Shown here in pieces: positions 7,343 to 15,190 of a stretch of 32,782 nucleotides of DNA (position 1 is its first letter; the number at the start of each line of letters is the position of its first letter). The stretch spans positions 1-32,782 of the forward strand of contig CADBXH010000009.1 in NCBI GenBank assembly GCA_902798605.1, read 5' to 3'. Source of the stretch: an uncultured Ruminococcus sp. (GTDB lineage: Bacteria > Bacillota_A > Clostridia > Oscillospirales > Acutalibacteraceae). The notes beneath the pieces were generated by a model that saw only the letters and a list, made by a program, of their open reading frames with translations, did no database searches and was not told the DNA's origin. The position numbers and the translations under genes were made by a program.

Positions 7343-7371
7343 TTGCCAAAATCGATTATGCGTGGTATAAT
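7343..7371 (+). promoter_or_regulatory. Promoter of the partner-switching / NRPS-like operon
   Basis: TTGCCA (7343-7348), a 17-nt spacer and TATAAT (7366-7371) with an upstream TG at 7363-7364 (extended -10). Start of transcription would be near 7378, about 38 nt before the first gene. This is a housekeeping-type promoter, so the operon does not seem to need an alternative sigma factor. Confidence 0.82.
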
Positions 7372-7415
7372 GTTTTTGTATGATTTTTCAAAAAAAAATA
7401 CAACGGAGTGTAGAT

Positions 7416-8087
7416 ATGAAAGATTCAAACGTTGGAAAGGGATTAAAAAAGATAGTTATAGGTCAGTATTTTGCGATCATCGCAACGCTGTTTATGGTTG
7501 GTACATCGCTCTTGATAAATATATTTAAAACAAATGCACTGCTGCAGGACAGTGGCTTTTTCGTTGCTCTTGTTACCGTTAGCATTATTTCAGGATTTGT
7601 CTTTTTCGCCGCGATGATAATTTCGGTTATATTCAACTTTATAGGTTTTTATCAAGCCTCAAAGGATGAAGCGGAATTCAAAAAAGCAATGATATGCGCC
7701 ATAATCGTCGGAGTGTTTTCGTTGATCGGCTTCGTTTTTCAGATCCCCAACGGAACAGTGTACACTATTTTTTCCGCGGCTAGCACGATATTTGAGATGT
7801 TCGTAATGATATTCTCGATTTCCGGTTTGATAAATATCTGTATTAACCAAAAGCGCACGGATTTGGCTCAAAAGGGAGATAAGCTGTTAAAATTCCTTGT
7901 AATAACCTATATTATTACTTCAATAGATGCGCTTATTATCAGGATATTCGAGCTGTCAACGCAAGCAAAAATAGTTTCGGTCATATTCGGAGTTATAGAT
8001 TTTATACTCACGATCGTTCAATTTGTTCTGTATATCAAATATTTAAGGCAGACCTTGCAGATATTCAAGATAGGTGACGGGGAATAA
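7416..8087 (+). CDS. Multi-pass membrane protein of unknown function
   Basis: I do not recognise this 223-residue protein. It has five or six hydrophobic helices: about residues 23-43, 53-83, 95-115, 120-145 and 160-215, with short charged loops such as QASKDEAEFKK and INQKRTDLAQKGDK. No catalytic motif or cysteine pair is visible. ATG 7416 follows GGAGTG and is preferred over an earlier ATG at 7380, which lies only about 9 nt after the -10 box. It ends 4 nt before the SpoIIE-type phosphatase gene and shares its promoter, so it is the first gene of the partner-switching operon. It may be a sensor or partner of the membrane phosphatase, but nothing in the sequence shows that. Confidence 0.82.
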   Translation: MKDSNVGKGLKKIVIGQYFAIIATLFMVGTSLLINIFKTNALLQDSGFFVALVTVSIISGFVFFAAMIISVIFNFIGFYQASKDEAEFKKAMICAIIVGVFSLIGFVFQIPNGTVYTIFSAASTIFEMFVMIFSISGLINICINQKRTDLAQKGDKLLKFLVITYIITSIDALIIRIFELSTQAKIVSVIFGVIDFILTIVQFVLYIKYLRQTLQIFKIGDGE

Positions 8088-8091
8088 GACG

Positions 8092-10065
8092 ATGAAAGAT
8101 GTTGTAAAAAAAATCAACAATAAAAAAGATAAGCTCGGCCAAATGTCTTGGGTCGTACCCGCCTGCTTCGGATTTTCCTGCTTTTTGACTGTTGCGGCTA
8201 TAGTTCTGCTGGCGGTCAGAGGCTTTGAGGGTATGCTGACGCAGTGGTTGTTTTCCATCGGCGCGGATATATTCTGTATGGCTATCTGCACGATGCTGTG
8301 CTTCAGCGCGACGCTGAATTCAAAGGAGGGCAACGCCGATACTCACGCTTTTGTGTCGCTGCTTACAACAAACGCGTTCGCGCTGTTTTTGGATGAGCTC
8401 TGCTGGATAGTTCAGGGATATCCGCAGTTGAGGATAATCAACCTGACTGCGAACGTGCTCTTTTATATGATGGGCGTAATACTTATATATATGTTCTGGG
8501 AATACATCAGACGCGCGCTCAGGCTCAACGACAGGCCGATGGTAATGGCGGATTGGTTTGTAACGGGAATGCTTATCCCGTCGCTGATTTTGTGCCTTAT
8601 CAACTTTTTCCACCCGCTGTTTTTTATGGTGGATGAAAAAGGCGTTTACAGCCGCACAGATCAGTGGGATGTAAGCCAGATATATCTGAGCATAACGCTG
8701 ACGGTAGTTATTATAGCGATACTGTTTGCCAAGGCGTCAAAGAAAGACCGATTTGTGGCGGTGTCATTCATTGCGATACCATTGGTTAATCAGGTCGTTA
8801 CGATCAACGTGTTCGGATTATCAACGCAGTACGCGGCTATGACGGTCTCTATCGTTTTGATTTACGGCGTATTGTTTGCGGAAAGGGAGAAGACCCTCGC
8901 TTCCACCGAAATGGAGCTTGGAGTCGCCACAAAGATACAGGCGAATATGCTTCCGAATACCTTCCCGTTTTTGCCTGAGAGGACGGAGTTTGACCTGTAC
9001 GCGTCAATGACTCCGGCAAAGGATGTCGGCGGAGATTTTTACGACTTCTTTATGGTCGATGATAATCACCTCGCTATGGTTATGGCGGATGTCTCGGGCA
9101 AGGGAGTTCCCGCCGCGCTGTTTATGATGGCGTCAAAAATCTTGGTAAAAAACACCGTTATGTCGGGCAAAAGCCCCGGCGAAGCGCTTGCTTCGGTAAA
9201 CAACCAGATATGTTCAAATAACAAAGAGGATATGTTCGTTACGGTGTGGCTCGGAATCCTTAATCTCGATGACGGAACGCTTGTCACGGCAAACGCCGGT
9301 CACGAGTATCCTATAATAAAAAAGCCGGACGGTGACTTTGAGCTCCAAAAAACAAAGCACAGCTTTGTAATAGGCGGGATGAGCGGTATTCGTTATAAAG
9401 AGACGACGATGACGCTTGAGCCCGGCAGCAAGGTGTTCGTTTATACCGACGGCGTTCCCGAGGCGGAGAACGAGGATGAGGAACAATACGGTCTTGACAG
9501 ATTTATTGCTGTCTTGAATAGAATCAAAGACGCCGAGCCGCAAAAGCTGCTCGAGGCAGTGGCCGAGGACGTCAGCTTATTCGCACAGGATCAACCGCAA
9601 TTTGACGATCTTACGATGCTATGCATCCACTACAAAGGGAAAGAAGAACCTGATATGAAAGAAATAACTATTGACGCGGCTGTTGAAAACATTGAAGTTG
9701 TAACGGACTTTATCTCTTACGAATTGGAACAGCTTAACTGCCCGATAAAGGCATCAACACAAATAAAGGTAGCGATCGATGAGATTTTCGGAAATATCGC
9801 GAGGTACGCTTATAATCCCGATATCGGCAAGGCGACTGTCCGGGTGTCGGTAGAAAAAGATCCGTTGTCGGTCGTAATAGTGTTTATAGATAACGGCAAG
9901 CCGTTCAATCCGCTTGAACAGGCGGATCCCAATGTCCGTGCTTCGGCAAAGGAGCGCAAAGAGGGCGGACTCGGGATATTCATTGTAAAAAAGACTATGA
10001 ATATGGTAGAATATGATTACAAGGACGGCAAAAATATTTTAACTATCAAAAAGAACCTAAACTGA
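8092..10065 (+). CDS. Membrane SpoIIE-type PP2C phosphatase fused to an RsbW-like HATPase domain
   Basis: A 657-residue protein with three parts. Residues 1-265 are a membrane sensor region with about seven or eight helices. Residues 275-516 are a SpoIIE/RsbU-type serine phosphatase with the metal-binding acidic residues in place: DVGGDFYD (311-318), ADVSGKG (Asp333), NAGHEYP, YTDGVPEAE (Asp453) and FDDLTML (Asp505-Asp506). Residues 523-657 are a GHKL ATPase domain like the anti-sigma kinases RsbW and SpoIIAB: N-box DEIFGN (563-568), FIDNGKPFNP (Asp600) and EGGLGIFIV (624-632). It thus joins the two opposing activities of a partner switch, dephosphorylation and phosphorylation of a STAS serine; a STAS gene is two genes downstream. 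ATG 8092 is chosen; an upstream GTG overlaps the preceding gene. Confidence 0.9.
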   Translation: MKDVVKKINNKKDKLGQMSWVVPACFGFSCFLTVAAIVLLAVRGFEGMLTQWLFSIGADIFCMAICTMLCFSATLNSKEGNADTHAFVSLLTTNAFALFLDELCWIVQGYPQLRIINLTANVLFYMMGVILIYMFWEYIRRALRLNDRPMVMADWFVTGMLIPSLILCLINFFHPLFFMVDEKGVYSRTDQWDVSQIYLSITLTVVIIAILFAKASKKDRFVAVSFIAIPLVNQVVTINVFGLSTQYAAMTVSIVLIYGVLFAEREKTLASTEMELGVATKIQANMLPNTFPFLPERTEFDLYASMTPAKDVGGDFYDFFMVDDNHLAMVMADVSGKGVPAALFMMASKILVKNTVMSGKSPGEALASVNNQICSNNKEDMFVTVWLGILNLDDGTLVTANAGHEYPIIKKPDGDFELQKTKHSFVIGGMSGIRYKETTMTLEPGSKVFVYTDGVPEAENEDEEQYGLDRFIAVLNRIKDAEPQKLLEAVAEDVSLFAQDQPQFDDLTMLCIHYKGKEEPDMKEITIDAAVENIEVVTDFISYELEQLNCPIKASTQIKVAIDEIFGNIARYAYNPDIGKATVRVSVEKDPLSVVIVFIDNGKPFNPLEQADPNVRASAKERKEGGLGIFIVKKTMNMVEYDYKDGKNILTIKKNLN

Positions 10066-10108
10066 TCACTTGTTGTGTTTAGTTTTGTGACCGAAAGGTA
10101 CAGATAAT

Positions 10109-11878
10109 ATGAAAAACAACGGACAGATAATTACCCGTTTGTTCCGAAAATCGGTTGTCAGCATAATCGCCGCCGCGATTGCCACGATGGTCGGTATCGT
10201 TGTAGACGGAATAGTTATCGGCAGATTCCTGGGACCCGACAGTATGGCGGCTTACGGGTTGGTGACGCCGATTATTAACCTCGCGACTGCGTTCAGCGGG
10301 ATCCTTGCCACGGGCGCGCAGATAATTTGCGCGCAGCATATCGGCGCGGGAAGCAAAAAGAACGCACGCCGTGCTTTTTCGATGTGTATGTTGATAACCG
10401 TGGTGATTTCGGTTATTATGGTGGCAGTGGTGCTTGTTTTCAGAGATAATATCGCCGTGCTTCTCGGCGCCCACGGAAAATCAGCGCATCTGCTTTCATT
10501 GACCTCAGACTATTTATTCGGCGTAGTGTTCTCGTTCCCATGCGTCTTGTTTTTGTTTGAATTCAATTCGATAATGCGTTTGGACGGTGACGCTAACCGC
10601 GTTATCGTGGCGGTAGTCGTGATGACCGTGCTCGATATTGCGGGCGATTTGGTTAACGCACTTATTATCCACGGCGGTATGCTCGGTATGGGCATAACGA
10701 CTTCGATAAGCTATTTTACCGCGCTGGTTATAATGCTGCTGCACTTTACAAAAAAGGATATAATCTTCAAGTTCTCTTTCAAGGGGCTTCGCATAAAGGA
10801 TATGGGAGAGATTTTCGTTACGGGCTCGTCCTCGGCGATCGGCTCCGCGTCCTCTATGCTCCGCAACGCCGTTCTCAACCAGATAATGGTCGCGACCGTG
10901 CTTTCGAGTACCTCGGTGGCGGCTCTGGGCGTTGTAAATACAGTCTTTAACTTTACTTCATCCACCATGATCGGCGTAGCGATGACGACCGCTATGATCG
11001 CTGGCTTGATACTCGGCGAGCAGGACAGGACTGCCGCGGAGGCTTTGGTTAAAATAACTGTAAAGGTAAGTCTGCTTGTCGGCGCGATACTTACGGTGAT
11101 TTTGCTCGTTTTCGCAGATTTTATCGCGGGCGCCTTCGGTTCCGCAGACGGAGCCGAAATGGTCGCGCTTGCAACGCGCGGACTGAGGATATACGCCTTG
11201 AGCATAATACTTTACGGAATCAACGTCGCTTTTATCAATTACACTCAGGGTATGCGGCGAATGGTTATGTCGGGAACGATTTGTTTTCTTGTCAATTTCC
11301 CGCTTGTGGTACTGCCCGCGCTGGCGCTGTTCAATTTTCTCGATACCGACGCGGTGTGGTGGTCGTTTTTGATCGGCGAGACCTTGTGCCTTATCATCGT
11401 TGTCACGATGGCGGCGATAAAAAAGCGCGGCTTTCCGTTTCGCGCAAAGGACTTTTTGTTTTTGCCCGAGTCGTTTGGCATTGAAGAGGATAATATCCTT
11501 GACTTCTCAATAGTCAATTCGGACGAGGTCATCCCAGCCTCTGCCGCGGTCGAAAACTTTTGCCGTGAAAAAGGCGCGACAAATAAGCAAACAATGATGC
11601 TTGCGCTTTTTGTTGAGGAGCTTTGCAATAATATAATCACGTTCGGGTTCACCGATAAGAAAAAGCACAGCATCGACGTCCGCGCGATCAAGCTCGATGA
11701 CGGCTGGAAGCTGCGTATCCGCGATGACTGCAAGCGATTTGATCCGACGGAATGGATAAAGATCCACGAATCCGACGACCCGACTAAAAATATTGGTATT
11801 CGTATGGTGTGCGGTATGGCAAAAAAAGTCAACTACCTAAGCACCATGGAATTAAATAATATTAGCATTAAAATATAA
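10109..11878 (+). CDS. MATE-family exporter fused to a C-terminal RsbW-like HATPase domain
   Basis: A 589-residue protein. Residues 10-437 carry about twelve helices of the MATE family (DGIVIGRFLG at 33-42, ATGAQIICAQHIGAG, then the repeat in the second half), which export small molecules with sodium or protons. Residues 455-589 form a GHKL ATPase domain: N-box VEELCNNIITFGF (502-514), RIRDDCKRFDP (536-546), where the usual DxG glycine is Cys541, and NIGIRMVCGMAKKV (561-574) as a reduced G2 box. This type of domain in RsbW and SpoIIAB binds and phosphorylates STAS proteins, and a STAS gene lies 16 nt downstream. Ribosome site GAAAGG, 10 nt before ATG. I infer that transport may be linked to the partner switch; whether the domain is an active kinase is open. 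Confidence 0.9.
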   Translation: MKNNGQIITRLFRKSVVSIIAAAIATMVGIVVDGIVIGRFLGPDSMAAYGLVTPIINLATAFSGILATGAQIICAQHIGAGSKKNARRAFSMCMLITVVISVIMVAVVLVFRDNIAVLLGAHGKSAHLLSLTSDYLFGVVFSFPCVLFLFEFNSIMRLDGDANRVIVAVVVMTVLDIAGDLVNALIIHGGMLGMGITTSISYFTALVIMLLHFTKKDIIFKFSFKGLRIKDMGEIFVTGSSSAIGSASSMLRNAVLNQIMVATVLSSTSVAALGVVNTVFNFTSSTMIGVAMTTAMIAGLILGEQDRTAAEALVKITVKVSLLVGAILTVILLVFADFIAGAFGSADGAEMVALATRGLRIYALSIILYGINVAFINYTQGMRRMVMSGTICFLVNFPLVVLPALALFNFLDTDAVWWSFLIGETLCLIIVVTMAAIKKRGFPFRAKDFLFLPESFGIEEDNILDFSIVNSDEVIPASAAVENFCREKGATNKQTMMLALFVEELCNNIITFGFTDKKKHSIDVRAIKLDDGWKLRIRDDCKRFDPTEWIKIHESDDPTKNIGIRMVCGMAKKVNYLSTMELNNISIKI

Positions 11879-11894
11879 AAAGGAGAGTATTGCT

Positions 11895-12200
11895 ATGAAC
11901 ATCAAAAAGAAAAAAGAAGGAAACACATTATTTGTCAAGATCTCAGGACGCGTTGACACTGCGACTTCTCCCGAGGTTGACAGCTACATCAACGAGAACC
12001 TCGACGGTGTGACCGAGTTGATCCTCGATTTTGAGGAAGTTAACTACGTTTCATCCGCAGGCCTCAGAGTGCTGCTTTCACTCCACAAGAAGATGTCGGC
12101 AAAAGAAGGAATGAAGCTCGTTAATGTTAACGAAGCGGTTTGCGACGTCTTTGAAGTAACAGGCTTTGACGAGATCCTTACGTACGAAAAAGGAGCATAA
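11895..12200 (+). CDS. STAS-domain anti-anti-sigma-factor-like protein (RsbV/SpoIIAA type)
   Basis: A 101-residue single-domain protein. It begins with the usual strand pair (NTLFVKISGRVDTATS) and has the switch motif LDFEEVNYVSSAGLRVLLSL (44-63), in which Ser53 or Ser54 corresponds to the serine phosphorylated in SpoIIAA and RsbV. Phosphorylation by an RsbW-like kinase releases the partner; a SpoIIE-type phosphatase resets it. Both enzyme types are encoded in the two genes upstream. Ribosome site AGGAG (11881-11885); only 2 nt separate its stop from the next start. No sigma-factor gene lies in the cluster, so its effector may be the upstream MATE fusion, the NRPS-like enzyme or a sigma factor elsewhere. 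Confidence 0.93.
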   Translation: MNIKKKKEGNTLFVKISGRVDTATSPEVDSYINENLDGVTELILDFEEVNYVSSAGLRVLLSLHKKMSAKEGMKLVNVNEAVCDVFEVTGFDEILTYEKGA

Positions 12201-12202
12201 AA

Positions 12203-15190
12203 ATGACCATTCTTCAAATGCTTGAAGCCTATACCAAGGAGAACCCTAACGCTGTGATATTGTTTGATGAAACTCATCCCAAGGGTATGACTTACACTCA
12301 GCTCGATAATCTCAGCGGACGCGTTTACGCGTATCTTTCCGAAAAAGGTGTAGGCAAAGAGGATTTTGTCCTGATCAATCTTCCGCGTGGTATTATGCCG
12401 ATCATCGCTATGATAGGCGTTTGGAAAACCGGCGCGGCATGGGCACTTGTTGAAGATACCTATGCGCCCGAGAGAATCGAGTTCATCCGAAAGGACTGCG
12501 GCTGCAAGACCGAGCTCTCGGCGGAGAACTGGGAAGATATTATGGCTGTCGAGCCCAAGAGCGGATATGTCACCGCTGACGATCACGACGCGGCTTACGC
12601 TATCTATACCTCGGGCACAACAGGCAATCCCAAGGGTGTACTGCACGAGTACGGCAACCTTGACAGAGCGATAGAGTCTATCAAGGTCGACGGTAAGACA
12701 CCGTTCAACAGCAAGGACAGGATCGCTCTGCTTGCTCCGATGAACTTTGTCGCCTCGGTAATCGTAATCCTTAAAGCGCTCAGCATTTGCGGCGGAAAGA
12801 TCTTCGTTGTAAGTTATGCAACTATCAAAAACCCGATGGCGCTCAAGATGTTTTTTGTTGAAAAACGCATCACGATCACCTTCCTGACGCCATCTTATGT
12901 CCGTATGCTCGGCAACCAGACAGGTCCGTTTTTGAGGATGCTGTTTGTCGGCAGCGAGCCCGCGAACAACGTATACAACAAAAACCTTGACCTTATCAAT
13001 ATTTACGCCGCGTCCGAGAGCGGATTCGCGGTAGGTGTATTCAAGATTGATAAGGCTTACGAGACCTGCCCGATCGGAAAGCCCGAAATCGAATGTGAGA
13101 TTGTCCTGATCAACGAGGACGGGGAAGAGGCGCCCGACGGCGAGATCGGCGAGCTTTGCTTTAACAACACCTATGTGCGCGGTTATATGAATCTTCCCGA
13201 AGAGACCGAGAAAGCCTTCCAAAACGGCATCTACCACACAGGAGACCTCGCCCGCAAGGACGAAAACGGCGATTATGTCCTTCTCGGCCGTTCCAACGAT
13301 ATGATTAAGATCAACGGTAACCGCATTGAGCCCGCCGAGATCGAGGCGTCTGTTAAGCAGGTGCTCGGAATCGAATGGGCTGCTGCACGCGGCTTTGAAG
13401 AAAACGGCAAGAGCTACCTCTGCGCTTATTACTTGGACGACATCGAGGTCGACGCCGACGAGATGCGCGAAAAGCTCTCAAACCGTCTGCCTTACTATAT
13501 GATCCCCGCGTACTATGTAAAGGTCGATAAGGTTCCCCTTAAAGCCAACGGAAAAATGGACAGAAAGGCACTGCCAAAGCCCGACGCTTCCGATTTCAAG
13601 ACCGACTACGTTCCGCCCGAGAACGAAACTCAGGAAAAGCTCTGCAACGCTATGGCTAAAGTCCTTAAGCTCGAGCAGTTCGGTATCAACGACGACTTCT
13701 ACGAGTTAGGCGGAGATTCACTCGGCTCTATCAAGGTCATCACCGAGAGCGACTTGCCAGGACTTAACGCGAGCGAGATTTTCCGCGGCAGAACTCCTAA
13801 GAAGATCGCCGAGCTGTACGAGGAGAACCATGCCAACGACGACGGCGAAGCGCCCGAGATCAAGAACGCGCGCGCTATGAAGGTCGATCATCCGCTCACC
13901 GTTGAGCAGCTCTATATGGTCGACTATCAGCTCTATACGCCGAAATCGACGATGTACAACCTGTTCACGATGATGAAACTCGACAGGGAGCAGTTCGATA
14001 TGGAAAAGATGGCGGAGGCTATGCACACCGCTATCCGCAACCATTCTGCTCTGCTTACCACCTTCCACTTTAACGAGGACGGCGAGATAATCCAGCGCTA
14101 TACTCCCGATGTACTGCGCGATATCCACGTTGAAAAGGTGAGCGAATTTGAGTTCAACAACATCAAGGATAACCTTGTTCAGCCGTTCAAGATCATCGGC
14201 GGCTGTCTGCACCGCTGCCGTGTGTTCGAGACCGAAAAGAACGGCTACATCTTCTTTGATGTTCACCACACATTATTCGACGGAACATCACTCAACGTAT
14301 TTATGCAGAACGTGGGCAAAGCGTATATGGGTATGCAGCCCGATCCCGATCTGTATTATCTTATCCTGCAAAACCGCGAAGAGGAGCAGGAGACTGACTT
14401 TTACGAGGAGAGCAGGCGTTACTTTGAGGAGCGCTTTGAGGGTGTTGAGTGGTCGTGCTATCCCAAGACAGACCACGAATCACGCAAGAATGAGATGGGC
14501 GAGCTGTTAGTGCCGATCGGCATCGAGCAGCCCCAGATGAAGGCTATGGAGAGGCGTTACCGTCTAAGCCGTAACGAGTTCTTTATCACCGTAGCCGCGC
14601 TTGCTATCTCGATCTACAACAGAGAAAATGACATAAAGCTCTGCTGGATCTACAACGGACGCGAGGATATGACCGCTATGAATTCGGTCGGACTCTTGTT
14701 CCGCGAGCTTCCGGTAGGTTTAAGATTAAAAGAAGATATGACTCTGCGCGAGCTGTTCGCTGAAGTTCAGGAGCAGGTCCAGAAGGGCATAGAGCACAGC
14801 TGCTATCCGTATGTTGATATCAACAACCAGGCGGGCAGCGATGAAGCAGCGTACCTGCTGTATCAGCGCGATATCCGCGATATGGGCGGCGTTGACGGTA
14901 TGGATGTTGAAACTATCGACATCCGTCAGAACCAGGCTGCTTCGCAGACAGTTCTCGATATGGAGATCCTCGATGGTGAGGACGGCCTGATGCTTATGAT
15001 CGACTATACCGCGAGCCTTTACGAAGACCACAGTATGGATGAATTCAAGGATGTATTCCTCAGAGTAGCTCAGGGTCTTGTAACTCACAATTCCCAGAAC
15101 GACGTCACTGTTGGCGAGCTGCAAAGAAAGTACAGAAGCAAGTTCGATTTCTTTGAAACCATCAAGGCTGTTTTCGGTAGAAAGAAATGA
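12203..15190 (+). CDS. NRPS-like enzyme with adenylation, carrier and condensation domains (A-T-C)
   Basis: A 995-residue protein. Residues 1-458 form an adenylation domain: YTSGTTGNPKG (135-145), NIYAASESG (266-274), YHTGDLA (344-350), GRSNDMIKINGNRIEP (362-377) and the catalytic lysine in NGKMDRKAL (Lys451). Residues 472-545 form a carrier domain with GGDSL (Ser506 takes phosphopantetheine). Residues 560-960 form a condensation domain with an intact HHTLFDG (688-694). There is no N-terminal condensation, thioesterase or reductase domain, so the product is probably released by joining the loaded acyl group to a free amine or alcohol. In the segment matching the substrate-binding FDxS motif (NFVAS, 181-185) the aspartate that grips the amino group of amino acids appears as Val183, suggesting a substrate without an alpha-amino group. 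It overlaps the esterase gene by 4 nt (ATGA). Confidence 0.92.
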   Translation: MTILQMLEAYTKENPNAVILFDETHPKGMTYTQLDNLSGRVYAYLSEKGVGKEDFVLINLPRGIMPIIAMIGVWKTGAAWALVEDTYAPERIEFIRKDCGCKTELSAENWEDIMAVEPKSGYVTADDHDAAYAIYTSGTTGNPKGVLHEYGNLDRAIESIKVDGKTPFNSKDRIALLAPMNFVASVIVILKALSICGGKIFVVSYATIKNPMALKMFFVEKRITITFLTPSYVRMLGNQTGPFLRMLFVGSEPANNVYNKNLDLINIYAASESGFAVGVFKIDKAYETCPIGKPEIECEIVLINEDGEEAPDGEIGELCFNNTYVRGYMNLPEETEKAFQNGIYHTGDLARKDENGDYVLLGRSNDMIKINGNRIEPAEIEASVKQVLGIEWAAARGFEENGKSYLCAYYLDDIEVDADEMREKLSNRLPYYMIPAYYVKVDKVPLKANGKMDRKALPKPDASDFKTDYVPPENETQEKLCNAMAKVLKLEQFGINDDFYELGGDSLGSIKVITESDLPGLNASEIFRGRTPKKIAELYEENHANDDGEAPEIKNARAMKVDHPLTVEQLYMVDYQLYTPKSTMYNLFTMMKLDREQFDMEKMAEAMHTAIRNHSALLTTFHFNEDGEIIQRYTPDVLRDIHVEKVSEFEFNNIKDNLVQPFKIIGGCLHRCRVFETEKNGYIFFDVHHTLFDGTSLNVFMQNVGKAYMGMQPDPDLYYLILQNREEEQETDFYEESRRYFEERFEGVEWSCYPKTDHESRKNEMGELLVPIGIEQPQMKAMERRYRLSRNEFFITVAALAISIYNRENDIKLCWIYNGREDMTAMNSVGLLFRELPVGLRLKEDMTLRELFAEVQEQVQKGIEHSCYPYVDINNQAGSDEAAYLLYQRDIRDMGGVDGMDVETIDIRQNQAASQTVLDMEILDGEDGLMLMIDYTASLYEDHSMDEFKDVFLRVAQGLVTHNSQNDVTVGELQRKYRSKFDFFETIKAVFGRKK

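Noticed and set aside
7283..7528. A TTG-initiated frame of 81 codons overlapping the promoter and start of the membrane protein at 7416.
   Set aside because: It begins in the terminator of the preceding gene, lacks a ribosome site and covers the promoter.
12044..13237. A long minus-strand reading frame (397 codons) across the STAS and NRPS-like genes.
   Set aside because: It lies opposite genes with clear domains, has no ribosome site or recognisable motif, and is what codon bias in the sense strand produces.
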